From: Chitinophaga caseinilytica
GTDB taxonomy: Bacteria; Bacteroidota; Bacteroidia; Chitinophagales; Chitinophagaceae
Assembly (NCBI RefSeq): GCF_038396765.1
Contig: NZ_CP150096.1
Coordinates: 4,695,001-4,759,000 of the forward strand
Direction of reading: 5' to 3'
Length of the DNA: 64,000 bases
Under the pieces are notes generated by a model that saw only the letters and a program-made list of their open reading frames with translations, had not been told where the DNA came from and ran no database searches. Positions within the stretch are counted from its first letter, which is position 1, and each line of letters starts with the position of its first letter. Positions 54,001 to 63,730 of this stretch are shown here, piece after piece. Position numbers and translations under genes: made by a program.

Positions 54001-57000
54001 TTAGAAGTTAGCGTTGATACCGAAGTTGTAGGTCCGCATGAGCGGATAGTTGAACCCGGCGTTGAAGAGGCCTTCGAGCCTTTCGGGGTCGAAAGGTTTC
54101 ACGAACGAATCGGCGAAGGTGAACAGGTTGAAGCCGCTGGCGTACACGCGGATGCGTTCCAGGCCGGCTTTGCGGTAAAGCCTGTTGGGAACGGTGTATC
54201 CCAGCTCGAGGCTCTTGAGGCGGAGGTACGATGCGTTGCGGCGCCATACGGAGCTTTCGGCGTACATCATGCCTACGTTGTAATTGAACCGGGTGGCGGG
54301 CCATTTACCGGCGATCCACTGGCTGTTGGGATCGTAGGCATCGGCTTTATGCCAGCGGTCGAAGAAATAGGCGGGCGTGTTGCCGCGGAAAGCGAGCACT
54401 TCGGCGTACACTTCGCTGAACCGGACGGTGTACATGGCCGCGCCCTGGAAGAGCATGTTAAGGTCGAAGCCTTTGTAGCTGGCGCCGAGCGAGAAACCAT
54501 AGTTGATCTTGGGGTTCTTGCCGCTGGGGTTCTGGTTGTCGTTGGTACCGTTCTGACCGAGGAACAGCGGCAACAGGTCTGCGTCGTTGATCACCCCGTC
54601 GTTGTTCACGTCCTGGTACTTGAAATCTCCCGGCAGTTCGCGCGTGTTGGCCTGGTCGCCGCCCTGGATGGGGTATTTATTGATCTCGTCCTGCGTCTGG
54701 AACTGGCCGAGATAGGTGTATCCCCAAACAATGTCGTTATACCGGTTGGTACGCCCGTTGCGCCAGCGTTCGAAGCTGTTGCGCGGAAGGTCGCCTTCCT
54801 GGTAGAGATTCATGATGCGGGAATAGTTGAAGTTGGCGGAGATGTTGTACTGGAATTCGCCGATGCGGTTGTTGTGCCCAATGGTGAAATCGAAGCCCTG
54901 CACGCGGTCGCTGTTGAGGTTTTCTTCGGGGAGCGATCCGCCGAAGGTATTGGGCAGGGAAATATTCCTCCGCGCCAGCAATCCCGAACGGTTGCGACGG
55001 TATACATCGAACTCGAGGGTGAATTTATTCTGGAACAGACCGAGATCGATGCCGATGTTGATGATCTTCGAGGTGAACCAGGTCAGTTTCTCATTGGTGA
55101 TCCCGGGCGAAGAGGCGCCACTGGTCAATGTTCCGTTTGCGAACTCATAGGTGCCGCCGCCCTCGGTCGAGAAGCCGGCGATGTACTGGAACGGTGCGCC
55201 CGCGTCTTCCCCTACCGACCCGTACGAAGCGTCCAGCTTCAGGTTCGATACCACGGGAAGGGCTTTCTGGATGAAGGGTTCTTCAGACAAGCGCCATCCG
55301 CCCGTCACCACCGGGAAGAATCCCCATCTGCGGTCTGGATGATAGCGGTAGGAACCGTCTTCGCGGAACGCGAATTCCACGATGTATTTCCGTTTGAAAT
55401 CATACGAAAAACGGCCGATGTACGAGAGGTTGGCGAACTCGTTCTCCATCCCCGAATTCTCCTGCCGCGCACGGCTCGCCCGGTCTATCTGGTCGTTGGT
55501 GAAGAAATCGTAGTACCGGCGCAGATAAGCGTCCCGTCCCCAGTTCTGCTGCTGTTCCACCACCATGGTTGCGGCTACGTTGTGGTTGGCGGCGAAAGTC
55601 CGGGCGTAATTGATCTGCCCCTGGAGCGTAACGCGGTTGCCGTTGCCATAGTTATTGGAAATGGAGCCGTTACCGTCGCGCTGGCGCTCTTTCAGGTATT
55701 GGCCATTCACATATTTATAGAGGTCGTACGCTTTGCTGAGGTCTTTATTGGAATAGCTCGTAAGGTCGTACCCCGCTACGCCGCGGATGCTGAGCCCTTC
55801 CACGAAAGGTACCGTATAAGTAAGCGAGCCGGTGGCCTGTACGTTGCGGGTCACGCTTTCGTTATAGCCGGTGATGCCGCGCTGGCTCAGGATCACGGGG
55901 TTTTGGTTGCTGGGCGCCACCACGCTCGGGTATTCCGGGTTATTGTTGGCGTACACGCGGTCTGTGGGCAGGGAAACGCGGGTGCCTTTGAAGATGTTGA
56001 AGAAGTTCTCGCCGGGTACCGTCCGGTTATCGTACCGCCCTGCGATGAGGAGCTCGGCCTTCAGGTTGGGATGCAGCATGGTGGTGATGTTGGAGCGCAG
56101 GTTGAAACGCTTGTACCACATATCGTTGCTGCGGAGCAGGGAGTTTTCGTCGGCGTAGCCGAAGCTGAAGAAATACTGCGTTTTTTCGTTTCCGCCGGAG
56201 GCCGACAGGTTATGCTGTTGCTGCATGGCGGTGTTTTTCATGGCCGCGGCGTACCAGTCGGTGCTTTCGTAGCCGGGTTCCTGGTTCACCCATTTCTGCA
56301 GTTCGTCTTTGGTGAGGTACGGTGTTCCCAGGCTGAAGAGGTCTGCTTCGTTGCGCATCGTGAGCCATTCGCCGGCATTCGCCATGCGGGGCACGTCTGT
56401 CGGTTTCATGATGCCGACCACACCGGCGTAGTTGAAGTTCGCTTTGCCGGAAGCGCCTTTCTTGGTCGTCACGATCACTACGCCGTTGGCGGCGCGGAGC
56501 CCGTAAATGGCGGCAGACGCGTCTTTGAGGAAGCTCACGCTTTCGATGTCGTCCGGGTTGAGGCGCTGGAATTCGTTGGCCCCGTCCCGCGCGATGCCGT
56601 CGATCACGAAGAGCGGCGTACCGAAACCGCGGATGTTGATCATGTTATTGAAAGTGCCGGGCTCGCCGCCGAGCTGGCGGATCTGGAGGCCGGCTACCTT
56701 GCCCTGGAGTTTCTGGGCAAGACTGATGTTGGTCGTGGTCTGGATTTCCTTGCCGGAGATGTTGCTCACCGCGCCGGTTACGACTTCTTTTCGCTTCGTA
56801 CCGTATCCTACGACCACCACGCCGGCGAGCTGTTCTTCGGTGGAGGTAAGGGCTACGTCGATCACGGAGCGGTTGCCGATCGTTTCGGAAACGGAAACCA
56901 TGCCGAGGAACGCGAAATGCAGCTGGGAGGCTCCGTCAGGGAGCTGGATGAGGTATTGGCCCCGCGCGTCTGTAGTGACGCCGGTCCTTTTCCCGGCGGC

Positions 57001-57141
57001 GTCTGTCGTATATACGCTCACACCGGGCAAGGGGGGACCGTCTTTGCTTTCCTTCACCTTCCCGCTAACCGATCGTTGCTGGGCGATCAGGCTGAGGGGC
57101 AGAAGGGATAGCAGCATCAGTAGTACATGGATTTTCTTCAT
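54001..57141 (-). CDS. SusC/RagA TonB-dependent transporter (PUL 3)
   Basis: A 1,046-residue outer-membrane transporter: signal peptide (1-20), regulatory beta domain (GKVKESKDGPPLPGVSVY), VVVGYGTKRKEVVTG at the TonB-box region, plug (MINIRGFGTPLFVIDGIARD) and beta-barrel. There is no STN domain, so regulation probably does not go through an anti-sigma factor; the divergent membrane regulator at 59,806 is the likely sensor. The ATG at 57,141 gives the signal peptide, although the frame is open to 57,243. Confidence 0.95.
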   Translation of the reverse strand: MKKIHVLLMLLSLLPLSLIAQQRSVSGKVKESKDGPPLPGVSVYTTDAAGKRTGVTTDARGQYLIQLPDGASQLHFAFLGMVSVSETIGNRSVIDVALTSTEEQLAGVVVVGYGTKRKEVVTGAVSNISGKEIQTTTNISLAQKLQGKVAGLQIRQLGGEPGTFNNMINIRGFGTPLFVIDGIARDGANEFQRLNPDDIESVSFLKDASAAIYGLRAANGVVIVTTKKGASGKANFNYAGVVGIMKPTDVPRMANAGEWLTMRNEADLFSLGTPYLTKDELQKWVNQEPGYESTDWYAAAMKNTAMQQQHNLSASGGNEKTQYFFSFGYADENSLLRSNDMWYKRFNLRSNITTMLHPNLKAELLIAGRYDNRTVPGENFFNIFKGTRVSLPTDRVYANNNPEYPSVVAPSNQNPVILSQRGITGYNESVTRNVQATGSLTYTVPFVEGLSIRGVAGYDLTSYSNKDLSKAYDLYKYVNGQYLKERQRDGNGSISNNYGNGNRVTLQGQINYARTFAANHNVAATMVVEQQQNWGRDAYLRRYYDFFTNDQIDRASRARQENSGMENEFANLSYIGRFSYDFKRKYIVEFAFREDGSYRYHPDRRWGFFPVVTGGWRLSEEPFIQKALPVVSNLKLDASYGSVGEDAGAPFQYIAGFSTEGGGTYEFANGTLTSGASSPGITNEKLTWFTSKIINIGIDLGLFQNKFTLEFDVYRRNRSGLLARRNISLPNTFGGSLPEENLNSDRVQGFDFTIGHNNRIGEFQYNISANFNYSRIMNLYQEGDLPRNSFERWRNGRTNRYNDIVWGYTYLGQFQTQDEINKYPIQGGDQANTRELPGDFKYQDVNNDGVINDADLLPLFLGQNGTNDNQNPSGKNPKINYGFSLGASYKGFDLNMLFQGAAMYTVRFSEVYAEVLAFRGNTPAYFFDRWHKADAYDPNSQWIAGKWPATRFNYNVGMMYAESSVWRRNASYLRLKSLELGYTVPNRLYRKAGLERIRVYASGFNLFTFADSFVKPFDPERLEGLFNAGFNYPLMRTYNFGINANF

Positions 57142-57292
57142 AACGTAAATGTTTTCATGCTGTTCATTTGGAAAGGATGATGAGTTCACTCCTGGAATAG
57201 CCGCGTGGCGGCTGGCGCCACTAGGGCGGGAACGTGGTCGCATAGTGCATAAGGGGAACGTTGATCTTGGTTAATAATATGTCGGAAACCTT

Positions 57293-59479
57293 TTATTCTG
57301 CGCCGAGCTTTTTGTTGGGCAGCGGCCCCATCTCCAGTTCCAGGTGCCCGCCGTTCACAAGGTCGGCGTGGGAGAACGAGAGTTTGGACAGCGGCTTGCC
57401 GTTGAAGCGTGCGCTTTGGATATATTTATTGACGATGGAACTTTTCGGTGCGGAAACCCTGAACGTTTTTCCGTTTTGCAGCCGGATGGAAACGCTGCTG
57501 AAAACGGGGCTCGTGATGGTGTATTCCGGGATGCCCGGTGTGAGCGGGTAAAAGCCCATGCTGGCAAAGACGACGAAGGCAGACATGCCTCCGCCGTCTT
57601 CATCGCCCGGGATGCCGAAGATGTTGTCTTTGAACCAGGTGTCCAGCAGAAAGCGGGTGCGCTTTTGCGTTTTCCAGGGCGATGCGGTGAAATTGTAGAG
57701 GAATGGAATATGAAAACTCGGCTCGTTGCCCATGGAAAATTGCCCCACGAGCCCCGTTGCATCAGGGAATTTGCTCCAGAATTCGTACTTCGAGCGGTCG
57801 AGGCTTTCGCGGAACAGCTGATCGAGCCGCGCTTCGAAAGCCGCTTTGCCGCCGTTGAGGGCGATGAGGTCGGGGATGTTCTGCTGCACCTGCCAGGCGT
57901 AGGTCCAGCCGTTGTTTTCGTCGTAATATTCGCGGCCGCCCATGCCGCCGTCGAACTTCGCGTCGATGGAGATCCAGTTGCCCTTATCGTCTTTCGGCAG
58001 GAACAATTTCTTTTCCGGGTGCCAGAGGTTGCGGTAATTCCGTCCGCGCGGCGCAAAAATCGCCGTATCGGAATTTTTCCCGAGGTCGGCGGCGAGCTGC
58101 GCCAGCGCCCAGTCGTCGTACGCATTCCCCAGCGTCACCGCCACGGCCTGCCGTTTTTCGAAGGAATGCACTTTCTCTACCGGCTCCTTTTCGCCCGGCG
58201 CCAATGCGGGGAAATATCCTTTTTCGTGGTAGAAATCGTCGAGCGGGGTTTTGTCTTCGTTCCGCCAGGGCAGCATGGTGGCGCTCACGGCATTTTTGCG
58301 CATGCCGGCATAGGCGGTTTCCATATCATAATGGCGGAGGCCTTTGCGCCAGGCGTCGAGGAACACGATGGTGGAATGGAAGCCGTTCATGCAGGCATGG
58401 TCGCCGAAAAGCACGGGAAACGTAGGCATCCAGCCACTTTGCTCGTACATTTTCACGTAGGATTGCAGCATGTCTTCTTCGCCTTTGGGGTCGAGGATCA
58501 TGCGGAGGGGATGATGGGCGAGATAAGTGTCCCACGACCAATCGTCCACATAAAACGGCCGGTCCGTTTTCTCCACGCGTTTACTGTAACCGCTGTAATA
58601 CTGACCGTTTTCCGTGACGTCGGTCATCCGTTCGTAGCAGCGGTACAGCGCGGTGTAGAAGGAACGTTGTTGCGCCGGGGTGCCGCCCTGCACGGTAATC
58701 TGGCCGATGGCGCGGTCCCAGGCTTTTTGTCCGGCGGCGGTAAACTGCGCGAAGCTGGATTTTTCCACTTCCTGTTCGAAGTTCCGTTTCGCCTGTTCGG
58801 GGCTTACGTAGCTGATGGCATATTTCAGTTCCAGGGTGCGCGCAGCGGATGAAAAGACCGCCGCGGCGCGGGGGCCTTCCTGCATCGCAGGTGTGGGTGT
58901 TTCGCTGAAGGCGCCGTACATATAGACCTTTACGTCGCCCTGCCAGGTTTCCATGCCGCGGATGCGGTTGCCGGGGAGGAACTCCAGCTGCGAGGGGCCC
59001 GGGTTATAGGCATCGAACAAAACCGCTTTCGGTTTCCCTTCCGGGAACGTAAACCGGAAAATCCCCGTCTTCTTACCCGCCGTAAATTCTACTTTTATCT
59101 CATCGTCGATCAGGTAGGTCGAATAATACCACGGACGGTTCACTTCCAGCTCATGGTCCCAGGTCTGCCGCTGGCGCCAACTTTCCTTGCCAACCGGTTT
59201 CACGGAAGGCTTCAGGGCAAAAACCTGTCCGAGGCGGTGGGAAACAACGTTCATGGGGAAGCTGGAGATCTGATCGTCCAGGAAATCTTTCCTTTGCGGC
59301 GTAAACCGGACCATCTGGTTGGGCAGTTGCACCGTGGGGCGCGTCGGCTCCAGTAAAGCACCTACCGCCCCGATGGTTGGGTCAATGCTTTTCAGATACC
59401 CCGGCTCGTTGGTCACCTGGGCATGGCAAGCGGTAAAAACGAGATGGCCCGCCAGGAGGATTTGCATCATTTTTTTCAT
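57293..59479 (-). CDS. GH92 family alpha-mannosidase
   Basis: A 728-residue exported exo-alpha-mannosidase of family GH92, calcium-dependent enzymes that release mannose from alpha-1,2/1,3/1,4/1,6 linkages. Landmarks are IDPTIGAVG at the N terminus, WDTYLAHHPL, GDHACMNGFHS, and the typical C-terminal block GDEDGGGMSAFVVFASMGFYP split across the active site. The signal peptide has a Cys (TACHAQ) and may be lipidated. It is the first gene of PUL 3, with about 150 bp before susC, and is divergent from the Kelch-domain regulator gene. Confidence 0.93.
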   Translation of the reverse strand: MKKMMQILLAGHLVFTACHAQVTNEPGYLKSIDPTIGAVGALLEPTRPTVQLPNQMVRFTPQRKDFLDDQISSFPMNVVSHRLGQVFALKPSVKPVGKESWRQRQTWDHELEVNRPWYYSTYLIDDEIKVEFTAGKKTGIFRFTFPEGKPKAVLFDAYNPGPSQLEFLPGNRIRGMETWQGDVKVYMYGAFSETPTPAMQEGPRAAAVFSSAARTLELKYAISYVSPEQAKRNFEQEVEKSSFAQFTAAGQKAWDRAIGQITVQGGTPAQQRSFYTALYRCYERMTDVTENGQYYSGYSKRVEKTDRPFYVDDWSWDTYLAHHPLRMILDPKGEEDMLQSYVKMYEQSGWMPTFPVLFGDHACMNGFHSTIVFLDAWRKGLRHYDMETAYAGMRKNAVSATMLPWRNEDKTPLDDFYHEKGYFPALAPGEKEPVEKVHSFEKRQAVAVTLGNAYDDWALAQLAADLGKNSDTAIFAPRGRNYRNLWHPEKKLFLPKDDKGNWISIDAKFDGGMGGREYYDENNGWTYAWQVQQNIPDLIALNGGKAAFEARLDQLFRESLDRSKYEFWSKFPDATGLVGQFSMGNEPSFHIPFLYNFTASPWKTQKRTRFLLDTWFKDNIFGIPGDEDGGGMSAFVVFASMGFYPLTPGIPEYTITSPVFSSVSIRLQNGKTFRVSAPKSSIVNKYIQSARFNGKPLSKLSFSHADLVNGGHLELEMGPLPNKKLGAE

Positions 59480-59805
59480 ATCCGTTCGTGGAATTGTTGA
59501 TTGTTGATGCAAGTAACCCGCAACCCACTAATAAAGTCATTAACGGATCCACTAACCGGGAAATTAATTTTCAAATATTTTACAACAAATTGATTTTATT
59601 ACGTTAACGAATATATTAATTTCATCAAACCGACAAGTTTTCCCCGCTTTGCCGGCCAACGCAAACCTGATCCCCCCGAAATCCCGCGTTTCGTTTTGCG
59701 TTTATTCCTCATTTTTTTGTTCCTTTAGAACGGAACGGATTTGTGTAGCGAAGAAGTGTAAAAAAGACATCCACGTAAATATTCAACCAAGATTGCGCGC
59801 CTCCC
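59480..59805. promoter_or_regulatory. Divergent control region with inverted repeat
   Basis: This 326-bp AT-rich gap lies between the GH92 gene and the membrane regulator gene and should hold both promoters. A perfect 9-bp inverted repeat, GAAATTAAT at 59560-59568 and ATTAATTTC at 59615-59623, and two TTAACG elements (near 59540 and 59603) are candidate operator sites. Their AT-rich nature means chance is possible. Confidence 0.4.
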
Positions 59806-62313
59806 ATGAGGAAGTATATATATTGTATCGTTGCCTGTTTGTGCCAGGGGTTTGTTGCGATGAGCCAATCGCACGGACTGGAGTTTTCCAGTCACGAAGT
59901 GGTGCCCGAGCATCGCACGGCGCTCGACCTTACTCCCGGTACGCCCTACTGCCTGAAAGGCGGGCAGACGGAAATTTCCTTCCAGCTGGCTTTCCGTCCC
60001 CATCTCGAAACTTATTTCGGGTATATTCTTCGCATGTTGACGGAAGAGCGGCAAAACATTGACCTGGTGTACAACCAGCGGACGATGACCATTCATTTCG
60101 TCATCGGGGAAACGATTACCGGCAGCGCTCCGCTCGACAGTTCCCTGCTTACCGGCCAGTGGCTCCGGCTGCGCGTGGTGCTGGATGCGGGGAAGAATAC
60201 CGCTTCGTTTTATTGTAACGACAAGCTGGCCGGCAGTGGAAAGCTGCCTTTTGCGAAGGGTTCCTGCTGCCGCATCTTCTTCGGCGCCATCAAACACGAA
60301 GGTTTCCAGACGCTCGACGTACCGCCCATGCGCCTGCGCGACGTCCGCCTCCTCGAAAACGGCGCCGTCAAGCGCTTCTATCCCCTGAACGAATCCTCCG
60401 GCCAGGAAGCCCGCGACGCGGAAAGCGGCCCTTCCGCCCGCGCCGCCAATCCCGTCTGGATCAAGCCGAGGCACCAGCAATGGGAAAACCGCCTCACCCT
60501 CGAAACCACCGGTACACCGAGCGTTGCTTATAACGAGCGCGACGATCAGTTGTACGTTGTGACGGACGATACCCTGTTCACCTACTCTTTCCGGAACGGC
60601 GCGCTGCGGGCAGACGCCGCGGCGAGGGGCAACCGCATCCTGCCAGCCGGCAACCAGTCTGTCTACGATCCCCACCGCCACCGCCTCATTAACTTTTATA
60701 TCGACGAAAAGAAAGTGGCGACGCTGACGCCGGGGGCCGACCGTTGGTCGAACACCTTTTACGCGACCTTGCTTACGGAATGGTGGCAGGCCAACAAGTT
60801 CTATTCGCCGGTCGACAGTAATTTATACATCATCGGCGGGTATGGCCAGTTGCATTACAAGAACGGTGTACAACGGTACCGCTTCAACGAAGACCGCTGG
60901 GATTCCATTCCTTCGCATGGCGACGCGTTTTCTCCCCGGTACCTCGCGGGGCTGGGGCTCAATGCGGCGGGCGACACGGCTTTCATCATCGGCGGGTACG
61001 GCAGCAATACGGGCGACCAGGCCGTGAATCCGCGTTTTACGTACGATATGCTGGCGTATAGCGTGCGGACCGGGGTTTTCACGCAGCTGTATACCCTTCC
61101 GCAGCCGGAGCATCATTTTTGTTTTGCGAACAGCCTTGTTATCGATTCGGCGAGCCGGGAATATTATGGGTTGATTTACCCGACAGACCGGTTCCAGTCG
61201 AGCCTCCAGCTGGTGCGGGGCTCTTTGTCGAAGCCAGAGTTCCAACTCATGGGGGATTCTTTGCCATACCAGTTTTACGACATCGGATCGTTTGCGGATT
61301 TGTATTACAGTCCACGGAGCCGCCAATTGATCGCGGTAACGATCTGGAACGGGAAAGACAGTATGTCGGGCGTGCGCGCCTGGTCGCTGGATTTTCCGCC
61401 GAACGCGTTGCAGCCGGTGGTGCCGGTACGGTCGTCGACGGGATGGTATTGGGTGTTGCTCGTGCCGGTGGGTATGGCGGTATGGTTGCTGTTCCGGAAG
61501 CGGAAAAGGAAACCTTCGGGCGGGGTGCCGCAGCAAGTTCCCCAGGCTTTGGAAACTTCGGAGCCGGCGCCGGGGATGCCGGAACGATCGGCCATTTTCC
61601 TGTTTGGGCAGTTCGAAGCGTTTGACCGGGAAGGGAATGATATTACGAAGCAGTTTACGCCCTTGTTGAAGGAATTGTTCCTGTTGCTGATGGTGCATTC
61701 GATGAAAGATGGTAAAGGGATTTCGTCGGATTCGTTGTATGAGGCGTTGTGGAGTGATAAGGCGCCGAAAGACGCGAAGAACAATTTTTCGGTGAATATG
61801 GTGAAATTGAAAGGGGTGTTGGAGAAGATCGGCGGGTTCCATATCGGGAAGGAGCCTGGCCGCTGGAAGCTCGATGTGCTGGAGGGTTCCGCCTGGATCG
61901 ATTATGAAGCTTTCACGAAACTGACGCAGCGCCCTGGCAGTGAGAGGCCTGATAAAGCCACGGTGACCGCGGTGCTGGAGATCGTGCAGCGGGGCGCTTT
62001 CCTGCGGACGACGCATTACGAGTGGCTCGACGATGTAAAATTCCAGGTGGCCGACGCGGTGACAGGACTGTTATTGCGATATATGTCCACGGCCGATCGG
62101 CAAACCGAGGCGGATTTTATTCTCCGTGCGGCCAATGCCATTTTCCTGTTCGACAATCTGAACGAAGAAGCGTTAACCTACAAATGCCGGATACTCAACC
62201 AGCTGGGGCGTCATAGCCTCGCGCGGGATGCGTACGAGAAGTTCGCCAAGGAGTACCGGGAAAGTTACGGGCAAGAATTTGGAACGGCGTTCGTGGATTT
62301 GTTGCAGCATTGA
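59806..62313 (+). CDS. Transmembrane one-component regulator: lectin-like, Kelch-like propeller, SARP-like DNA-binding domain
   Basis: An 835-residue membrane-spanning protein. Parts in order: signal peptide (about 1-20); a LamG/concanavalin-like beta domain (about 25-200); a Kelch-like beta-propeller region (about 230-540) with repeated motifs such as YIIGGYGQLHYKNGVQRYRF and FIIGGYGSNTGD; one membrane helix at about 547-563; a basic stop-transfer run (RKRKRK); a cytoplasmic winged-helix-like domain from about 596 to 690; and a C-terminal helical region resembling bacterial transcriptional activation domains. It would sense a glycan in the periplasm and act on DNA directly. Its neighbour PUL 3 is the probable target. 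Confidence 0.75.
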   Translation: MRKYIYCIVACLCQGFVAMSQSHGLEFSSHEVVPEHRTALDLTPGTPYCLKGGQTEISFQLAFRPHLETYFGYILRMLTEERQNIDLVYNQRTMTIHFVIGETITGSAPLDSSLLTGQWLRLRVVLDAGKNTASFYCNDKLAGSGKLPFAKGSCCRIFFGAIKHEGFQTLDVPPMRLRDVRLLENGAVKRFYPLNESSGQEARDAESGPSARAANPVWIKPRHQQWENRLTLETTGTPSVAYNERDDQLYVVTDDTLFTYSFRNGALRADAAARGNRILPAGNQSVYDPHRHRLINFYIDEKKVATLTPGADRWSNTFYATLLTEWWQANKFYSPVDSNLYIIGGYGQLHYKNGVQRYRFNEDRWDSIPSHGDAFSPRYLAGLGLNAAGDTAFIIGGYGSNTGDQAVNPRFTYDMLAYSVRTGVFTQLYTLPQPEHHFCFANSLVIDSASREYYGLIYPTDRFQSSLQLVRGSLSKPEFQLMGDSLPYQFYDIGSFADLYYSPRSRQLIAVTIWNGKDSMSGVRAWSLDFPPNALQPVVPVRSSTGWYWVLLVPVGMAVWLLFRKRKRKPSGGVPQQVPQALETSEPAPGMPERSAIFLFGQFEAFDREGNDITKQFTPLLKELFLLLMVHSMKDGKGISSDSLYEALWSDKAPKDAKNNFSVNMVKLKGVLEKIGGFHIGKEPGRWKLDVLEGSAWIDYEAFTKLTQRPGSERPDKATVTAVLEIVQRGAFLRTTHYEWLDDVKFQVADAVTGLLLRYMSTADRQTEADFILRAANAIFLFDNLNEEALTYKCRILNQLGRHSLARDAYEKFAKEYRESYGQEFGTAFVDLLQH

Positions 62314-62348
62314 TGAAGAGGTAACTACGTTCTTATTTATGTTCCCTG

Positions 62349-62783
62349 TCAGGCAGATGTTCCTTTTCTTCTGATATACTTTTTCAATTGGCGGTATTGC
62401 TTTTCAACGAGCTGCCTGTCGCCGGAAAAGGAACAATGAAATACTTCGAAATGATCTTTCTTTTTGAAGGCGAATACCAGGTAAACTTTATCCTTTTCGA
62501 AGCGGAATGAGCAATTGGATGGATTGTCGGCGTCGAAACGCATCTCCTGCCCGACCGAAACGTTACCTTTCAAAACTTCCAGGACTGCTACGGTCGCGCG
62601 AACCCCGGATGCGGGCTGAAACTCCTCGCGTTCATAATCCATCGTTTTCACCACCAGGATATATTCACTGGTTTTTACATGGCTGGTAACCGGGTGTACC
62701 ATGAGGCAATCGCAAGCGGACATCGTTGCCGGGATAATCATTAAGATTGACTGAAGGCACAGGAATAAAAGAAGTTTCTGCAT
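62349..62783 (-). CDS. Exported TIMP/NTR-like protein
   Basis: A 144-residue protein with a signal peptide followed at once by Cys-Asp-Cys (SACDCLMVHP), then a beta-barrel-like domain (YILVVKTMDYE, VLEVLKGNVSVGQEMRF, NCSFRFEKDKVYLVF). A mature N terminus with CxC and the 'V.KG' strand recalls TIMP/netrin-like (NTR) domains found in many exported bacterial proteins, whose function is unknown. A start four codons upstream (62,795) is possible. It is convergent with the large regulator gene. Confidence 0.6.
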   Translation of the reverse strand: MQKLLLFLCLQSILMIIPATMSACDCLMVHPVTSHVKTSEYILVVKTMDYEREEFQPASGVRATVAVLEVLKGNVSVGQEMRFDADNPSNCSFRFEKDKVYLVFAFKKKDHFEVFHCSFSGDRQLVEKQYRQLKKYIRRKGTSA

Positions 62784-62795
62784 TGTATAATTCAT

Positions 62796-63118
62796 TAAAA
62801 CGATTATTAAAACGCTTCACTCCTCCCAGCGAAGGACAACGAACAGGTGCCTTGTGACTGAGTTTAAAACAAGCACCGTGAACACTGCTTGGATGTGGAG
62901 ATGGCGGCAGATACTGAATACTTCGAGCGGGCTGCATTAATGAAAATAGCCAAATTTCCATGCAACTTGAATTCAACAAACTCCGCCCATAAACCCCGTA
63001 AAGAGATCGTTACAAACCCTGCAAGCGCCGCCCTGATGCGAAGACGGCGGTAGTCCCCGTCTGTTATTCAACTCGAATGCAATCTCGGCAGCAGCCCAAT
63101 TCCTATACAACCTATACA
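62796..63118. other. Non-coding gap
   Basis: A 323-bp stretch between two leftward genes in which I see no credible ORF, strong hairpin with T run, or promoter box. It may hold the promoter of the TIMP/NTR-like gene. Confidence 0.45.
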
Positions 63119-63730
63119 TCAACCGATTTTGTACAAAATCCCCGTAAACGAGATCATAACAAGCACAGTAATCATTGCCCCGAGCGCAAATATGACGAAA
63201 GATTCACGCTTGATGTTTGCCAACTTTACTGAATGGACGGTATTTACCGGCCAATTTGTTCTTTTCAGGTAGTGAATGCTCGCGACATGCGCGAAAACGC
63301 TCAGGATCGATAGCGTGTAATATGGAATAAAGAACAACTTGGACGGATATTCAACCGCTACATTCGCGGCAAAATAAAAATCGGTTTCGATATGCCATTG
63401 ATAGCGCGCCAACATGACGGCGGCAACGTGATTGATGAGAAAAAGCGCCAGATAAATACCACTGAGCGCCTGCACCTTAACGGCAACGGACTGCCGCCTG
63501 AAACCTTTTCTTGCGATGAGGGTTACGCCACTGACGATCTGCGAAACAACGCAAACCAACAGCAATATTTCCACCGGTGGAAAGCGGTAGAACTTCCGGA
63601 AAATTTCCATCACCCGGATATGCGATTGCGGCCCCGCCAGCGCGAAGAGATGATTGGTAAAATGTAGTAACAGGAAGCATGCAATGATAATTCCGGATAC
63701 CCGGTGAAATTTCTGGAGTGCCGTGGCCAT
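63119..63730 (-). CDS. Cytochrome b-like integral membrane protein
   Basis: A 203-residue protein with about five hydrophobic helices and histidines placed inside or next to them: KFHRVSG, LLHFTNHLFAL, LINHVAAVM and FAHVASIHYL. This resembles the haem-binding helices of succinate dehydrogenase/fumarate reductase cytochrome b subunits, but no dehydrogenase subunits are adjacent and the family assignment is tentative. It is an inner-membrane protein with no signal peptide. The 174 bp before the partial gene at the right edge show nothing else. Confidence 0.5.
   Translation of the reverse strand: MATALQKFHRVSGIIIACFLLLHFTNHLFALAGPQSHIRVMEIFRKFYRFPPVEILLLVCVVSQIVSGVTLIARKGFRRQSVAVKVQALSGIYLALFLINHVAAVMLARYQWHIETDFYFAANVAVEYPSKLFFIPYYTLSILSVFAHVASIHYLKRTNWPVNTVHSVKLANIKRESFVIFALGAMITVLVMISFTGILYKIG

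Noticed and set aside
53962-57111. 1,049-codon plus-strand open frame opposite susC of PUL 3
   Set aside because: Antisense shadow of a clear SusC gene; same reasons as the other two.
57344-58852. 502-codon plus-strand open frame opposite the GH92 gene
   Set aside because: Antisense shadow; no family resemblance, while the minus strand encodes a full GH92 enzyme.
62665-62979. 104-codon minus-strand frame upstream of the TIMP/NTR-like gene
   Set aside because: Overlaps the start of that gene in another frame and shows no conserved features.
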